Source: Chrysomallon squamiferum (lineage: Eukaryota; Mollusca; Gastropoda; Neomphalida; Peltospiridae). From it: a stretch of DNA of 20,000 nucleotides. The DNA is taken from contig CM022676.1 in NCBI GenBank assembly GCA_012295275.1, positions 17,526,916-17,546,915 of the forward strand, written 5' to 3'. The notes beneath the pieces were generated by a model, which was not told where the DNA came from, did no database searches, and saw only the letters and a list, made by a program, of their open reading frames with translations. How positions within the stretch are numbered: the first letter of the stretch is position 1; each line of letters begins with the position of its first letter. The translations under genes were made by a program, and so were the position numbers. Below, one piece after another: positions 1 through 9,346 of this stretch.

Positions 1-594
1 TTTTACAGTGCACTAAATATGTGTACATATTTTACTTCTCTGACGATGCTTGCATGACCAGTATATCAAGTTAAGGTAACACGTGACGTTTGTTTGTAAT
101 GTATGTAGCTAAGATAAAAATAGCGTGTCACTGCTGTATGAGAAACACAAAGGTAAACTCGGGTGTTATTTACAACGATCTGATAAATTCATTGTTAAAA
201 AACTCTCTGCCCATAAGTGTAGAAATAAACCCTTGAAAATATGAAATCAATTACACTTGTCATTAGTTCAAGGAAGAAGATATAGACAACCCAATTATTT
301 CCAATAAAGAGAACAAACTAACAAACTTGTAAATAGAAAATAATACTATTATATGAGATAATATTTTCATATCTTCTATTGGCACGTTCCATATCTTTAA
401 AAAGCCTCACGCAGTAATACTGTTTATTATATGTATATCAATAGCAGCGATAAAAGAAAAATACAATAACATATTATACGCTGGTTGGAACGGCTGATAT
501 TCCAATATGAACGTTAGATAAGAAGAAAGGAATTAATGAAGAAAGAAAGAAAGACTGAGATGAACACACGCAGGGCAATAAAAAATCAAATAAA

Positions 595-595
<1 letters not shown>
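1..595. other. AT-rich non-coding stretch
   Basis: No open frame, splice-bounded island or RNA gene is visible here. The sequence is A-rich, with a short GAAA-type run near 530-552 leading into the long AAT microsatellite. It is probably intergenic or intronic. Confidence 0.5.

Positions 596-666
<71 letters not shown>
596..666. repeat. (AAT)n microsatellite
   Basis: An essentially perfect trinucleotide run of about 70 bp. It is one of at least five AAT/TTA tracts in the window, showing that this motif is favoured in the genome. Confidence 0.95.
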
Positions 667-854
667 TAAATTAAATTAACACAATAAAAAATACTTTGTA
701 GTTTCAAAGTAGTTACTTTAAATTTTTCCTGATCGATAATTGATCTTCTATTGATCACAGATATCAGGAATCTATAAATAAATAAATAAAATGACATTAA
801 GTAAAATGAAGTAATCAGATATAGTATAAACTATAAACGATACATTGAACTCTA

Positions 855-1201
855 CAGATACCGGACCAATTATCCGGCGTCCTGAAATCCCGAAAGACCA
901 GAAAACAGAACTTTTTCCCGACGTAATTTTCATACTTTGAGCGCGCGGGTTTTGTCCTCACCAGACCGTAACTACTCTTTCAAGCCGCGTGTTGTTCATT
1001 CACTCGCCGCATTGTTTACGTGTCGAGTAGCCACAGTTGTGTATTGTCAATTTTCTTTATTTCTATATTTTTTTTAAATTTTAAAATGCTTATTCCTAGT
1101 ATATTTACGAATTTAGATGCCTTGGCACGAGAAAACCGGAAAATCCAGAAACTCGGAATGCCGCAGGCCCCAAGGAGTCCCTATAATTGGTCCGGTACCT
1201 G
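855..1201. mobile_element. Tc1/mariner-type MITE, 347 bp, with terminal inverted repeats
   Basis: The 19-bp ends are inverted repeats: CAGATACCGGACCAATTAT at 855-873 and its complement at 1183-1201, matching at 18 of 19 positions. Both ends are flanked by TA (853-854 and 1202-1203), the target site used by Tc1/mariner/IS630 transposases. The interior is clearly more GC-rich than its surroundings, contains CpG-rich stretches and encodes no transposase, so it is a non-autonomous miniature element. The small ORF starting at 1020 lies entirely inside it and runs into the right terminal repeat, so it is not regarded as a gene. Ends and TA duplication are seen directly; superfamily assignment is inference. 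No second copy was noticed in the window. Confidence 0.8.
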
Positions 1202-1203
1202 TA

Positions 1204-1370
1204 TTTAGGTGATACTATTACAACTACTGCTAGTACTACTACTAATACAATAATAATTATTATTATAATCACGATACCATTGTTATTTTTATTTGTTCTT
1301 AGTACTTTTATTTCCTATTAGTATTTTTTGTATTTATTGTTGTTGTTGTTGTTGTTGGTGTTGTTATTAT
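1204..1370. repeat. Degenerate (ACT)/(AAT) and (TTG)n simple repeats
   Basis: Directly right of the MITE come imperfect ACT/AAT triplets to about 1265, then a near-perfect TTG run at about 1337-1366. Confidence 0.8.
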
Positions 1371-1566
1371 TAACTATTCTTCGATATTTATCATAAACCA
1401 GTGTGTTAGGTATAAGAAATCTAAAACAAATAAAATCGTTAAAGACAATTCACACAAAAACTGTATAGCCTTGACAAAATAGATTTCAAATTCAAAATGT
1501 CTGATCTGATTTAAGCAAAGTAATAATTGTACCGCATATGTTAAATTACAATAAAATACAAAATAC

Positions 1567-1786
1567 CTTCAAATTTCAAAATGGCTGTCTGCCTAAGAAA
1601 GTACGTCCTTGCTTGGTGAATGTTTTCCTGGAACTGACAACGTCCTGTTTGACAAGTCACTGAAATATCTTCAGTGTATCGCTGTGTACAAAGTCGTCTG
1701 CTCATAAACACGTGATTGAAATCAGATGTCGTACAGGTCAGGCCACCTTTAGTGGTAAACACATGCACATATTTTGTTGCATACAA
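1567..1786 (-). CDS. Coding-like minus-strand ORF, unrecognised, possible exon
   Basis: An 81-codon minus-strand ORF (1541-1786) stands out by its balanced, Cys- and Arg-containing composition in otherwise AT-rich DNA; it includes the stretches TCTTSDFNHVFMSRRLC and ISVTCQTGRCQFQ. As an exon it could end at 1567, where minus-strand GAAG is followed by gtattt, and could begin at 1746 after an ag. The plus-strand ORF at 1712-1900 overlaps it only slightly and looks like low-complexity noise. No domain is recognised. The four cysteines hint at an extracellular or zinc-binding piece, but this is only suggestion. It may equally be a transposon fossil or chance. Confidence 0.25.
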
Positions 1787-1899
1787 TGTGTCCCGTATAA
1801 TGTAACTTGTGTTTCGAACCTGTTAAATATATATATATTTGTCATTACTTATTTTGTATGTAATACATTTATTTCTCACACTATATTGATGAAAAACTA

Positions 1900-3185
1900 A
1901 TCGCTAACAAGTATCTGTTATGTAGGTCAGATAAAAAATAGCATGTTAATAGTACTGGCGACAGGAAACGTTATACCTAGCATCGTGAAAAATGCAATGT
2001 AATAGTGAATCAGAAAATATGGGACCCTCTTTTATTTGTACATGTTTTGAGTCAAAGCGACCTAAACGCAAAACCACGTTTATTATTTATTTTGTGTGTG
2101 TGTGAGTGTGATATAATATAATATAATATAATATAATACAATATAATATATATGTGTAGGGCCTGAATATAAACATAAAAACAGAAACGAAAATAATAAT
2201 CATTGTTCAAATATTAACACTTCTACTCATCACTTGGAGAAATAATTTTTATTTTTAGTTTGTGTTTATTTTTATTTTTTTTAAATTATTTATTGGTTTC
2301 ACTTATTCCTTTTTATTTGATTATTTATTTGTATTTGTTTTCTTTCTTTCTTTCTTTTTATTATATTTTAAGTCACCACATAAAATACAGTATACAATAA
2401 TACAACTAAGACGGCAAACTGTTTTCTTACCTCACGCAGTAGAGACCTTAACTATACCCTAATAGGATACGCGATTAAGCTGTGGAAAGATTTCTCAGCG
2501 ATATTTAGATGTACTGTCTTCTGTGGTGTTTAAGTTAGAAAATTGGTCCCAACTAATTTATTAAACCACGGATTGCAATTTAATTTATACCTACTTCTAG
2601 AATCCGCTAGTAGCTATTTCTTTTGTTTACTTATTATAATATTTGATATTGTTGTACCAGTAAGATACAGTTTTTGATAATATCGGAAAGATAATGATTA
2701 TTTAATTAAATAGCTTACTTTAATACAGTCTAAGATATCATAACTAAACTGTATGTACCGTTAAAGTAAGTGAATATGTTGCCCATTCATTTCTACAAAA
2801 ATTCCTAACAGTATATATTAATCTAATATGTATTGTTAGTTAACAGTAATCCAATTAATGAAATCTTTTAACAACTAACTATCATTAGCGAGAGACAAAA
2901 GGAACTTTTCTCGGCTCCGCCATTGATACGCATTAAGTTTATTTAAGTAAGAGACAAAAGAGCCCGGGGGGTGAATCAAAGAAAAGACAAAGACACAGAG
3001 AACGCGTGGGACGGTCGAGTTCGCGGTCATTATTAGACAACTATGTTGGTAACTAGATTTTGCGTTATCCTTGTTTAAGTCGGAGGCAGGGACAAATGGT
3101 TACCCTCTTTCTGTATGCTAATCCATTTGAATATAAAAAAACAACTAAAGTAAATTAATGTGCTAAATAGATAAGTTTCTACAAT
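1900..3185. other. AT-rich non-coding stretch with small simple repeats
   Basis: No supported gene. It contains a GT run and a pentanucleotide ATAAT-type tract at about 2092-2150, a TTTC run at about 2340-2357, and T-rich sequence that yields a low-complexity Phe/Leu-rich ORF near 2262, which was rejected. A GC-richer patch at 2885-3110 contains the 11-bp direct repeat agagacaaaag at 2891-2901 and 2950-2960. Its origin is unknown; it may be an old interspersed repeat. Confidence 0.5.
2110..2150. repeat. (ATAAT)n pentanucleotide microsatellite
   Basis: About eight ATAAT-type units following a short GT-rich run. Confidence 0.8.
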
Positions 3186-3187
3186 AT

Positions 3188-3188
3188 C

Positions 3189-3245
<57 letters not shown>

Positions 3246-3287
3246 TAATAATAATAATAATAATAATAGTAATAATAATAATAATAA
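3188..3287. repeat. (AAT)n microsatellite, about 100 bp
   Basis: A long AAT run with one phase slip at about 3240 and one G substitution near 3269. These interruptions suggest an older tract than the one at 596-666. Confidence 0.95.
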
Positions 3288-3927
3288 ATGTCCTAGACAG
3301 TCCTAGTAGTAAATGTTTGTGAAATGAATTCAAATATGTGTTACTGTAAGAAACATACAAAAGTGCATAAACAGAAAACTAATTTAAAACTGCATATGAT
3401 TCCATTTTCTGTCGCTAAATTGTTATGATATATTTACAGAATGTCTGAAGTTGTTTACATAATCAAAAGATGTGCCTTAAATCTTTACTAGACATAATAC
3501 AAAATTAAAATTTCTCTGAACCTTTTATACCATATAATACCAATTACTTATTTGTTGTTAAGATAAATAACAAGATCTCGTACTGAAAATATCTAAGACG
3601 AGTGTGTGTAGTTACCTTGAGTGGAAGAAGATAACACGTAGATATAACACGTATACATAACACATTTATTTCAATAGGGTTTCGTGCATAGCAACGATTT
3701 TGTTTTGCTATAGACTGACTCAAAAACAAAAATGAGCGAAGCCCTATATTGTAAATGATCACTTAAAAGAGAGATAATGTCTTGGTTTAAACACACTTGT
3801 AACCAACGATATTTTAGTGCATTACAACATAACATTCATTGCTCTTAAATCAATAAAATCGCGAACTAATATTTGTTCTATCTTATCGGGTTTTTCATTC
3901 CAAATGAACTGAAAGAAACGCGTTTTA

Positions 3928-3930
<3 letters not shown>
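3288..3930. other. Non-coding stretch with a nested inverted repeat
   Basis: No supported gene. The 72-codon minus-strand ORF at 3544-3762 has no recognisable domain and no clear splice context, so it is not called. An imperfect inverted repeat lies at 3676-3745 (see findings). Confidence 0.4.

Positions 3931-3977
<47 letters not shown>
3931..3977. repeat. (TTA)n microsatellite
   Basis: A perfect TTA run of about 46 bp, the reverse-complement orientation of the AAT tracts elsewhere. Confidence 0.95.
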
Positions 3978-3979
<2 letters not shown>

Positions 3980-4471
3980 TAGTATTATATGTTGTTAGAA
4001 TGGAATAAACAGTATATAATGGACATCAATATGTTATACTGCTCTTTTACTTTATACTTATGAAAGGACATCTGGATAATTTTAATTATGCTGCACACAG
4101 AATACTCAGCAACACACTGACACAGGAGAACAAAGTCCAATCATGACGTCTCAAATGTGGATGTGTGTGTATGTGTGTGGGGGTGTTTGACAAACCGCAA
4201 ATCCCACCCCACAATACATGTTACAATGATACTTGTTACACAGACATGTTGTTGTAACTAATGTAATTATGTAACGCAGTCTGGCAGTGAGTATTTTCAC
4301 TGTGAAATCAGATCAGATTCACTAGCACGTTGTGTCGCGTATTTGAGAAGTTCGTTTGTTAAACAACTTATGTTTGAGAAGAAAGTGATAGTAAACATGT
4401 CTGTAGTTTATCCACACAGTGAGATCTAATACACAGTTGTGTGAGTCTAAGTGCATGTGTGCGTCAGTCTA
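3978..4471. other. Non-coding stretch
   Basis: No ORF or splice-bounded island is supported. A short TG-rich run occurs near 4160-4182. Confidence 0.4.
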
Positions 4472-4560
4472 AATATATATATATATATATGTGTGTGTGT
4501 GGGGGGGGTATGTATATTCGTACGTATGTGAATGTCTGTGTGAATGTATGTATATATCAA
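4472..4560. repeat. Compound (TA)n(GT)n(G)n repeat
   Basis: Alternating TA changes to GT and then to a run of eight or nine G at about 4500-4508, followed by GTAT-type degenerate repeats. The whole is a typical compound microsatellite. Confidence 0.85.
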
Positions 4561-4669
4561 CGTATCAACGTGTGAGTATGTACTGGTAAATGTATATAAA
4601 AATAATTACTATGAAAACCATTATTACAATTAATACAGTGATCTCTATTTGGTGCTACTGTGAGACCAT

Positions 4670-5255
4670 TCCACTGCCACTACTACATATTATTAATACT
4701 ACTACTACTATTAGATATTATTAATACCACTACTATACTATTACATTTTATTGATACCACTACTACTACTACTACTACATATTATTAATACTACTACTAC
4801 TACTATTATATGTTATTGATACCATTATTACTGCTACTATTACATATTATTGATGCCACTGCTATTACTATTATATATTATTGATACCACTACTACAATT
4901 ACATATTATTAATACTACTACTACTACTGCTATTACATGTTATTAATACTAATACTACTACTATTACATTTTATTAATACTACTACTACTACTATTACAT
5001 AATATTGATACCACTACCACTACTACTACTACTATTACATATTATTGATACCATTATTACTACTATTACATATTATTGATACCATTATTACTACTATTAC
5101 ATATAATTGATACCACAACTACTACTACTATTACATATTATTAATACCACTACAACAAGTATTACATTCTACTGATACCAGTACTACCACTACTATTACA
5201 GATTATTGTTACTACTACTACTACTGCTATTACATATTATTGATACCACTACAAA
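4670..5255. repeat. Compound TAC/TAT-rich minisatellite, about 585 bp
   Basis: Blocks of (TAC)n of variable length alternate with the phrase ttacatattattgatacca or a close variant, giving an irregular period of roughly 30-40 bp and about 15 repeats. Length varies mainly in the TAC run, as expected for a minisatellite that contains an internal microsatellite. No coding potential is seen. Confidence 0.85.
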
Positions 5256-5321
5256 TGAAGAAAAACAAAGAAATTAAACGTGTGTGTCTGTAGATATGTG
5301 CATGTTTGAATGTACATGTAT

Positions 5322-5362
5322 ATGTGTGTATGTACGTATGTATGTATGTATGTATGTATGTG
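5322..5362. repeat. (GTAT)n microsatellite
   Basis: About nine units of a GTAT/GTAC-type tetranucleotide. Confidence 0.85.
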
Positions 5363-5396
5363 ATGACTCTGAAATCGTTTATCTAAACTGGCATTT

Positions 5397-5441
5397 ATTA
5401 TTATTATTAGTACTACTACTACTACTACTACTACTACTACA
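5397..5441. repeat. (TTA)n-(TAC)n microsatellite
   Basis: A short TTA run passes into about eleven TAC units. The minus-strand ORF at 5249-5470 with its Val run is simply this repeat translated and is not a gene. Confidence 0.9.
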
Positions 5442-5562
5442 ACATAGGTAAGATAGCAAAATAGTTTCAACTCGGTAAATCATCATTTTATTAATATTGT
5501 TTTTTTTTCACTTTGTTCTTAAAATTTCTTAACATAATGTTTCGAAATAGTCTACTGTAGTA

Positions 5563-5712
5563 ATGAATCCACAGATGTTTAGTAAAGTACTGGCTGACGT
5601 ACTGCTCGAATGTGGTGCACTCTCTAATATGGGGAAATTAACGCATAACCATGACCTACACAATCGATATCTCGGAACAATAATTATCAACATTAAACAT
5701 TATTCACGATGA
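5563..5712 (+). CDS. Short coding-like ORF, 49 codons, unrecognised
   Basis: ATG at 5563 to TGA at 5710-5712 in a locally GC-richer patch. The peptide includes KVLADVLLECGALSNMGKL, with mixed hydrophobic and charged residues rather than the low-complexity translation typical of the surroundings. No domain is recognised and no splice signal decides its ends. A chance ORF or a decayed fragment are both possible. Confidence 0.15.
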   Translation: MNPQMFSKVLADVLLECGALSNMGKLTHNHDLHNRYLGTIIINIKHYSR

Positions 5713-6833
5713 TTACATTTTAAATTTATTTACTGCAGTAAAATATTTTAATTAATTTTATTTGCATTTTACTTATATGTGCTTATTTATGAAGCTGGTG
5801 TAAGGGGAGCTAACTTCTTGTTATAATATGACAATGGTTGTTTTTTTTTTCGAGGAGAGAAATTATCCATTATTTTATTATTATTTCTCTGTTAAGATAA
5901 TTATTTGCATAATTTAATTTTTAATGCCAGGTATCTCAAATGTTTAGTTTGTGTACTAAATGTGCATACTGTTTGTTTTTATTTGTCTTACTAACTAGTC
6001 CTTAATAACTTTACTATAATGATTAAGACTAATGTTTCAGTAATTAAACTAATCTATACATTTTCACTTTATTTACTTGTTCATTTGTTTTTTTTAAATA
6101 TTCTGGTAGCTACATAAAACATATTTAATATTAATCTTGTACAAGTGTTTTTGTTGTTTTATTATTTTGTTTCATTTCAGCTTATTAGTATATTGAAACA
6201 AAACTGTTACATTATGTTTTTGCTGAAACGTTATAGGAATTTGGAATATAATAATTGAACATTTAAGATTTTTGTAGAAAATTAAAATTTTTTATCAAAT
6301 GATTTGTTCTCTTTTTAACATGTAGATGTAATTGCCATCTCGGACTGCTCATGACAAATTTTACTTTTTACATTTTTAAAGTAAACATCTAGCACGTATA
6401 AAATAAGAAATTAATTTTAAGACTGTCATTTAGTTTAAATATCTTTTTCATATTATTTCTAAGCCTTAAACAGTACAATAATTTTGAATTTATATACAAG
6501 ATTTTGTGAAGTAATTTGAAATCAGAGCTGTGATCTAGTAAATAAGAAAGAAGTTTGGATCATACACTGTTAAAATCCAGTAGTAGCAGAATGGTATGAA
6601 CCACACCAGTCATCTTTAACAAAATATTATATTCTGCTATTTGTATTTTCTAAATACAGACTTGAACACCTTGATTGTATAACACACAGACACCTCACTT
6701 AGTAAATCATAAAACAAAATATGCCACTTTTGATTTGATCACAGAATATTGAAATAAATGAAAGTACTATGACATTATAAAATTAAAGAATTAAAATGTT
6801 CAGTCAATTAGAATAAATGCTAAATCTTGATCA
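5713..6833. other. AT-rich non-coding stretch
   Basis: Mostly T- and A-rich with no supported gene. Two short minus-strand coding-like phrases, near 6550-6610 and 6645-6700, could be scraps of the minus-strand islands further right, but they have neither clear ends nor a domain. Confidence 0.4.

Positions 6834-6876
<43 letters not shown>
6834..6876. repeat. (TAA)n microsatellite
   Basis: A perfect TAA run of about 40 bp. Confidence 0.95.
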
Positions 6877-6879
<3 letters not shown>

Positions 6880-6904
6880 CCTCTCAGTACTTATTTAGAG
6901 ATAT

Positions 6905-6933
6905 CAGTTTGTTTAATGAGGCTAAACAAACTG
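6905..6933. repeat. Perfect 11-bp inverted repeat (hairpin)
   Basis: CAGTTTGTTTA at 6905-6915 and its exact complement TAAACAAACTG at 6923-6933 are separated by 7 bases. There is no T-run or other context that assigns a function. Confidence 0.7.
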
Positions 6934-7172
6934 TCAGATTTCAACTAAATATGGTCCCTGGAGGCTAAACTTTGTAATGAAATTTTGTAACGGAACTGAA
7001 GTCTTCTAATCATAAATGTAATAACTTTTATAACTAGACTAAAGTCATACATTAGAGATAAGTTTTATCACTAGAAGTCTTACAAATACAAGAAAGTTTT
7101 ATTATTAAACTTGAGTCATATAAATTAAAAATATAATAAAATGTTATAACTAAAATTAATCTTTTAACTCAC

Positions 7173-7229
7173 CTTCTATAAACTCTACTGGTTTGCTGTT
7201 TACATTATCCAGCACAAACAAACTGTGTC
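7173..7229 (-). CDS. Putative minus-strand exon, unrecognised
   Basis: One minus frame reads HSLFVLDNVNSKPVEFIE and ends exactly at a strong donor, gtgagt (plus positions 7167-7172). The upstream boundary is unsure: an ag lies just before 7229, with a poor pyrimidine tract. The phrase KPVEF resembles KPVNF in the island at 7926-7981, and both resemble the K-P-[LV]-x-F stretch often found in B-box zinc fingers of TRIM proteins, but no full finger can be shown. Going down the minus strand it is the last of a group of islands in the same orientation. Confidence 0.3.
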
Positions 7230-7275
7230 TGTTTTATCCTAATTTGTTTCAGAAATCACATATCAGGTGTGTCAG

Positions 7276-7437
7276 TTACAATAACAATGTCACTGATGCT
7301 GCTGGTTGCTGTACACGTGGCTGAGAATGAATGACACTGGCTGCTTGCAATGCAGTTGTTGTCTGATCCAGACACTGTGTGACATTAACTGCCGATGTCA
7401 CCGATGCTGCCTGCTGCTGCTATACAACTGTCTGTAT
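7276..7437 (-). pseudogene. Putative minus-strand exon with in-frame stop in a Gln run
   Basis: After a good acceptor (pyrimidine-rich, ending cactcag; exon from 7437) the phase-0 frame reads IQTVV, a TAG stop (7420-7422), then QQQAASVTSAVNVTQ and onward, rich in Gln, Ala, Val and Thr, to TAA at 7276-7278: 54 codons in all. The TAG is followed by three CAG codons, so a single C-to-T change from a four-Gln run would explain it. Phase agrees with the preceding island (7608-7679). Such composition is typical of low-complexity activation or linker regions; no domain is recognised. Either the gene is dead, this exon supplies an early C-terminus, or the join is wrong. Confidence 0.35.
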
Positions 7438-7607
7438 CTGAGTGAATAAAAAAGAAAAATTGTAAAAAATAAAAATCACAAAAGAGTATGTTCATAATGA
7501 TTCCACTGAAGACATTTCTTTAACCGAAAACTACACATAAAATGAAAATAATTTCAAATGTTTTACCTCAGCTATATACTGTATTTTACATTTGTTAGTC
7601 CACTTAC

Positions 7608-7679
7608 ATCTCCTTGATTAACACCTGTCATCTGAGTGTCTGTGTCACATTCCATAAACTGCACTAGCCTTTCTTTCTT
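7608..7679 (-). CDS. Putative minus-strand exon, 24 codons, unrecognised
   Basis: The frame reads KKERLVQFMECDTDTQMTG and then VNQGD, and ends at a consensus donor, gtaagt (plus 7602-7607). An ag precedes it at 7680-7681, though the polypyrimidine tract is weak. Length is 72 nt and both ends are phase 0, so it joins in frame to the island at 7276-7437. Composition is charged and hydrophilic, unlike chance translation of AT-rich DNA. The function is not recognised. Confidence 0.35.
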
Positions 7680-7925
7680 CTTATCAGAAAACAATCAACA
7701 CTAGAGTGTGATAAAGTAGTCTTCTGTTAATAGTGTTAAAATATTTTACAACAAACAGCAAAGTATTTTACTTCTCAGCTCAAGTTTATAACAGTTCAGA
7801 GACATCAACAAAGATGTCTAAATCAAATTATAATTCTCTAAGTTAAGATTTACACAGCTTCATTAACATGTTAAGTCAAAAGTAAGTCACACTTGACACA
7901 TACTAATAAAAACACACACACTCAC

Positions 7926-7981
7926 ACAAAGACACACAAAATTGACAGGTTTTCCTTCATATTCTTGGTCACTGCATATTT
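7926..7981 (-). CDS. Putative minus-strand exon, B-box-like fragment (weak)
   Basis: The island is bounded by an acceptor (tttcaatttgcag) and a consensus donor, gtgagt (plus 7920-7925). One frame reads ICSDQEYEGKPVNFVCLC. The spacing C-x2-Q, then about ten residues to C-x-C, recalls the second half of a TRIM B-box (C-x2-H ... C-x2-C), but the His is replaced by Gln and the C-x2-C is shortened, so this is a suggestion only. This frame ends in phase 0, compatible with the next island at 7608-7679. A second frame is open up to its own TGA, so the choice of frame is inferred. Confidence 0.3.
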
Positions 7982-8251
7982 CTGCAAATTGAAAGCACCT
8001 TAAAAGTAAATTCATTTAATAATATTTGAATAAAAATGAGAGGAAAGAAAGAAAAATAGACATATAAAATAAATAAGAATTAACATACTTTGTAAAGTTT
8101 GTTAAAATCATTTTCAGTATAACACAAAGTTCATCATATTCTGATATTAAGTTTCACAGACTTGTATACAACATTTTAGATTAGTAAATAAATCTGATTC
8201 TAAGCTTAAAAGATGTGATGTTATTTCTTTCTTTCAATCTTCTGATGAAAT
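7982..8251. other. AT-rich probable intron
   Basis: No island is visible between the candidate exons at 7926-7981 and 8252-8370. If the minus-strand model is right, this is intron. Confidence 0.3.
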
Positions 8252-8370
8252 AACTTACTGTCAGTGTTTCACTACTAGCAGCTGGCTTAGTGTGAACTAC
8301 TAGAAACATTGTCACTACAAGTTTATCAGCATACTTAGTGTGAACTGTAGAATCACTGTCACTATTAGTT
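8252..8370 (-). CDS. Putative minus-strand exon built partly from the 47-bp repeat
   Basis: A minus frame runs from inside the minisatellite as SDSDSTVHTKYADKLVVT, continues FLVVHTKPAASSETLT, and stops exactly at a consensus donor, gtaagt (plus 8246-8251). Two repeat units supply most of it, with the related phrases TVHTKYADK and VVHTKPAAS. The repeat period is not a multiple of three, so the frame cannot stay open further into the array. Whether this is a real exon that was partly amplified into the array, or chance openness beside a donor-like site, cannot be settled here. Its phase-0 end does not fit the ICSDQ frame of the next island. Confidence 0.22.
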
Positions 8371-9045
8371 TATCAGTTTACTTAGTGGTGACTACTAGAA
8401 ACAGTGTCACTACAAGTTTATCAGCATACTTAGTGTGAACTGTAGAATCACTATCACTGTCAGTTTATCAGTATACATAGTGTGAACTGTAGAATCACTA
8501 TCACTGTCAGTTTATCAGCATACTTAGTGTGAACTGTAGAATCACTATCACTGTCAGTTTATCTGTAGAATCACACTATCACTGTCAGTTTATCAGCATA
8601 CTAAGTGTGAACTGTAGAATCACTATCACTGTCAGTTTATCAGCATAGTGTGATCTGTAGAATCACTATCACTGCATGAACTGTAGAATCACTATCACTG
8701 TCAGTTTCTCAGCATGCTTAGTGTGAACTGTAGAATCACTATAACTATTAGTTTATAAACTTACTTAATTAGAAACATTGTGACTACAAGTTTATCAGCA
8801 TACTTAGTGTGAACTCTGGAATCACTATCACTGTCAGTTTAGCAGCATAATTAGTGTGAACTGTATAATCACTGTCACTATTTGTTTATAAACTTACCTA
8901 ATGTTGACTATTAGAAACATTGTGACTACAAGTTTATCAACATACTTAGTGTGAACTCTAGAAATATTATCTATATTATTTCATCAGCTTACTTCATGTT
9001 GAACACTAGAAACATTGCCACTATTTATTCATCAACTTGCTTAGA
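8262..9045. repeat. 47-48 bp minisatellite with two unit subtypes
   Basis: About 16 units. Unit starts can be read at 8286, 8334, 8381, 8429, 8476 and 8523, giving periods of 48, 47, 48, 47 and 47. One subtype carries tactagaaacattgtcacta; the other carries gtagaatcactatcactgtc. The two alternate at the edges, like a dimer of about 95 bp, while the middle (about 8429-8740) is nearly all the second subtype with some truncated units. This pattern suggests recent expansion in the core of an older array. Confidence 0.9.
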
Positions 9046-9300
9046 GCTTGTATCAGTTATAATTTGTTAATGCACAAATATTTATATCAGCTTAATATAT
9101 TTTCCTTACCTATTTATTTTTTACACATATTAAGGAAAGAAAATATATAATGAAACAAAGAACAATTGTTAGTTTCACATCTAAAAGATAAGCAAACATA
9201 ATTTATCCAAGTATAGATGACATTTTTTTTTTTGTCGAACCAGAGCAAAGTAAATAATTTATTTCATACTATATACAATTAATTAATTTAAGAATGACAA
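9046..9300. other. AT-rich non-coding stretch
   Basis: No gene seen. A possible minus-strand donor-like gtaagg near 9105 has no exon that can be supported. Confidence 0.3.
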
Positions 9301-9304
9301 AATA

Positions 9305-9346
<42 letters not shown>
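9301..9346. repeat. (AAT)n microsatellite
   Basis: A near-perfect AAT run of about 45 bp. Confidence 0.95.

Noticed and set aside
1020-1208. 62-codon plus-strand ORF
   Set aside because: Lies inside the MITE and ends in its right terminal repeat; no ATG at its stated start.
2262-2462. Phe/Leu-rich 66-codon ORF
   Set aside because: Translation of T-rich low-complexity DNA.
2990-3030. tRNA-derived SINE B-box suggested by ggtcgagttcgcggtc
   Set aside because: No matching A box at the proper distance and no poly-A or tail repeat.
3544-3762. 72-codon minus-strand ORF
   Set aside because: No domain or splice context; overlaps the nested inverted repeat.
5249-5470. 73-codon minus-strand ORF with a Val run
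   Set aside because: It is the TAC and GTAT repeats translated.
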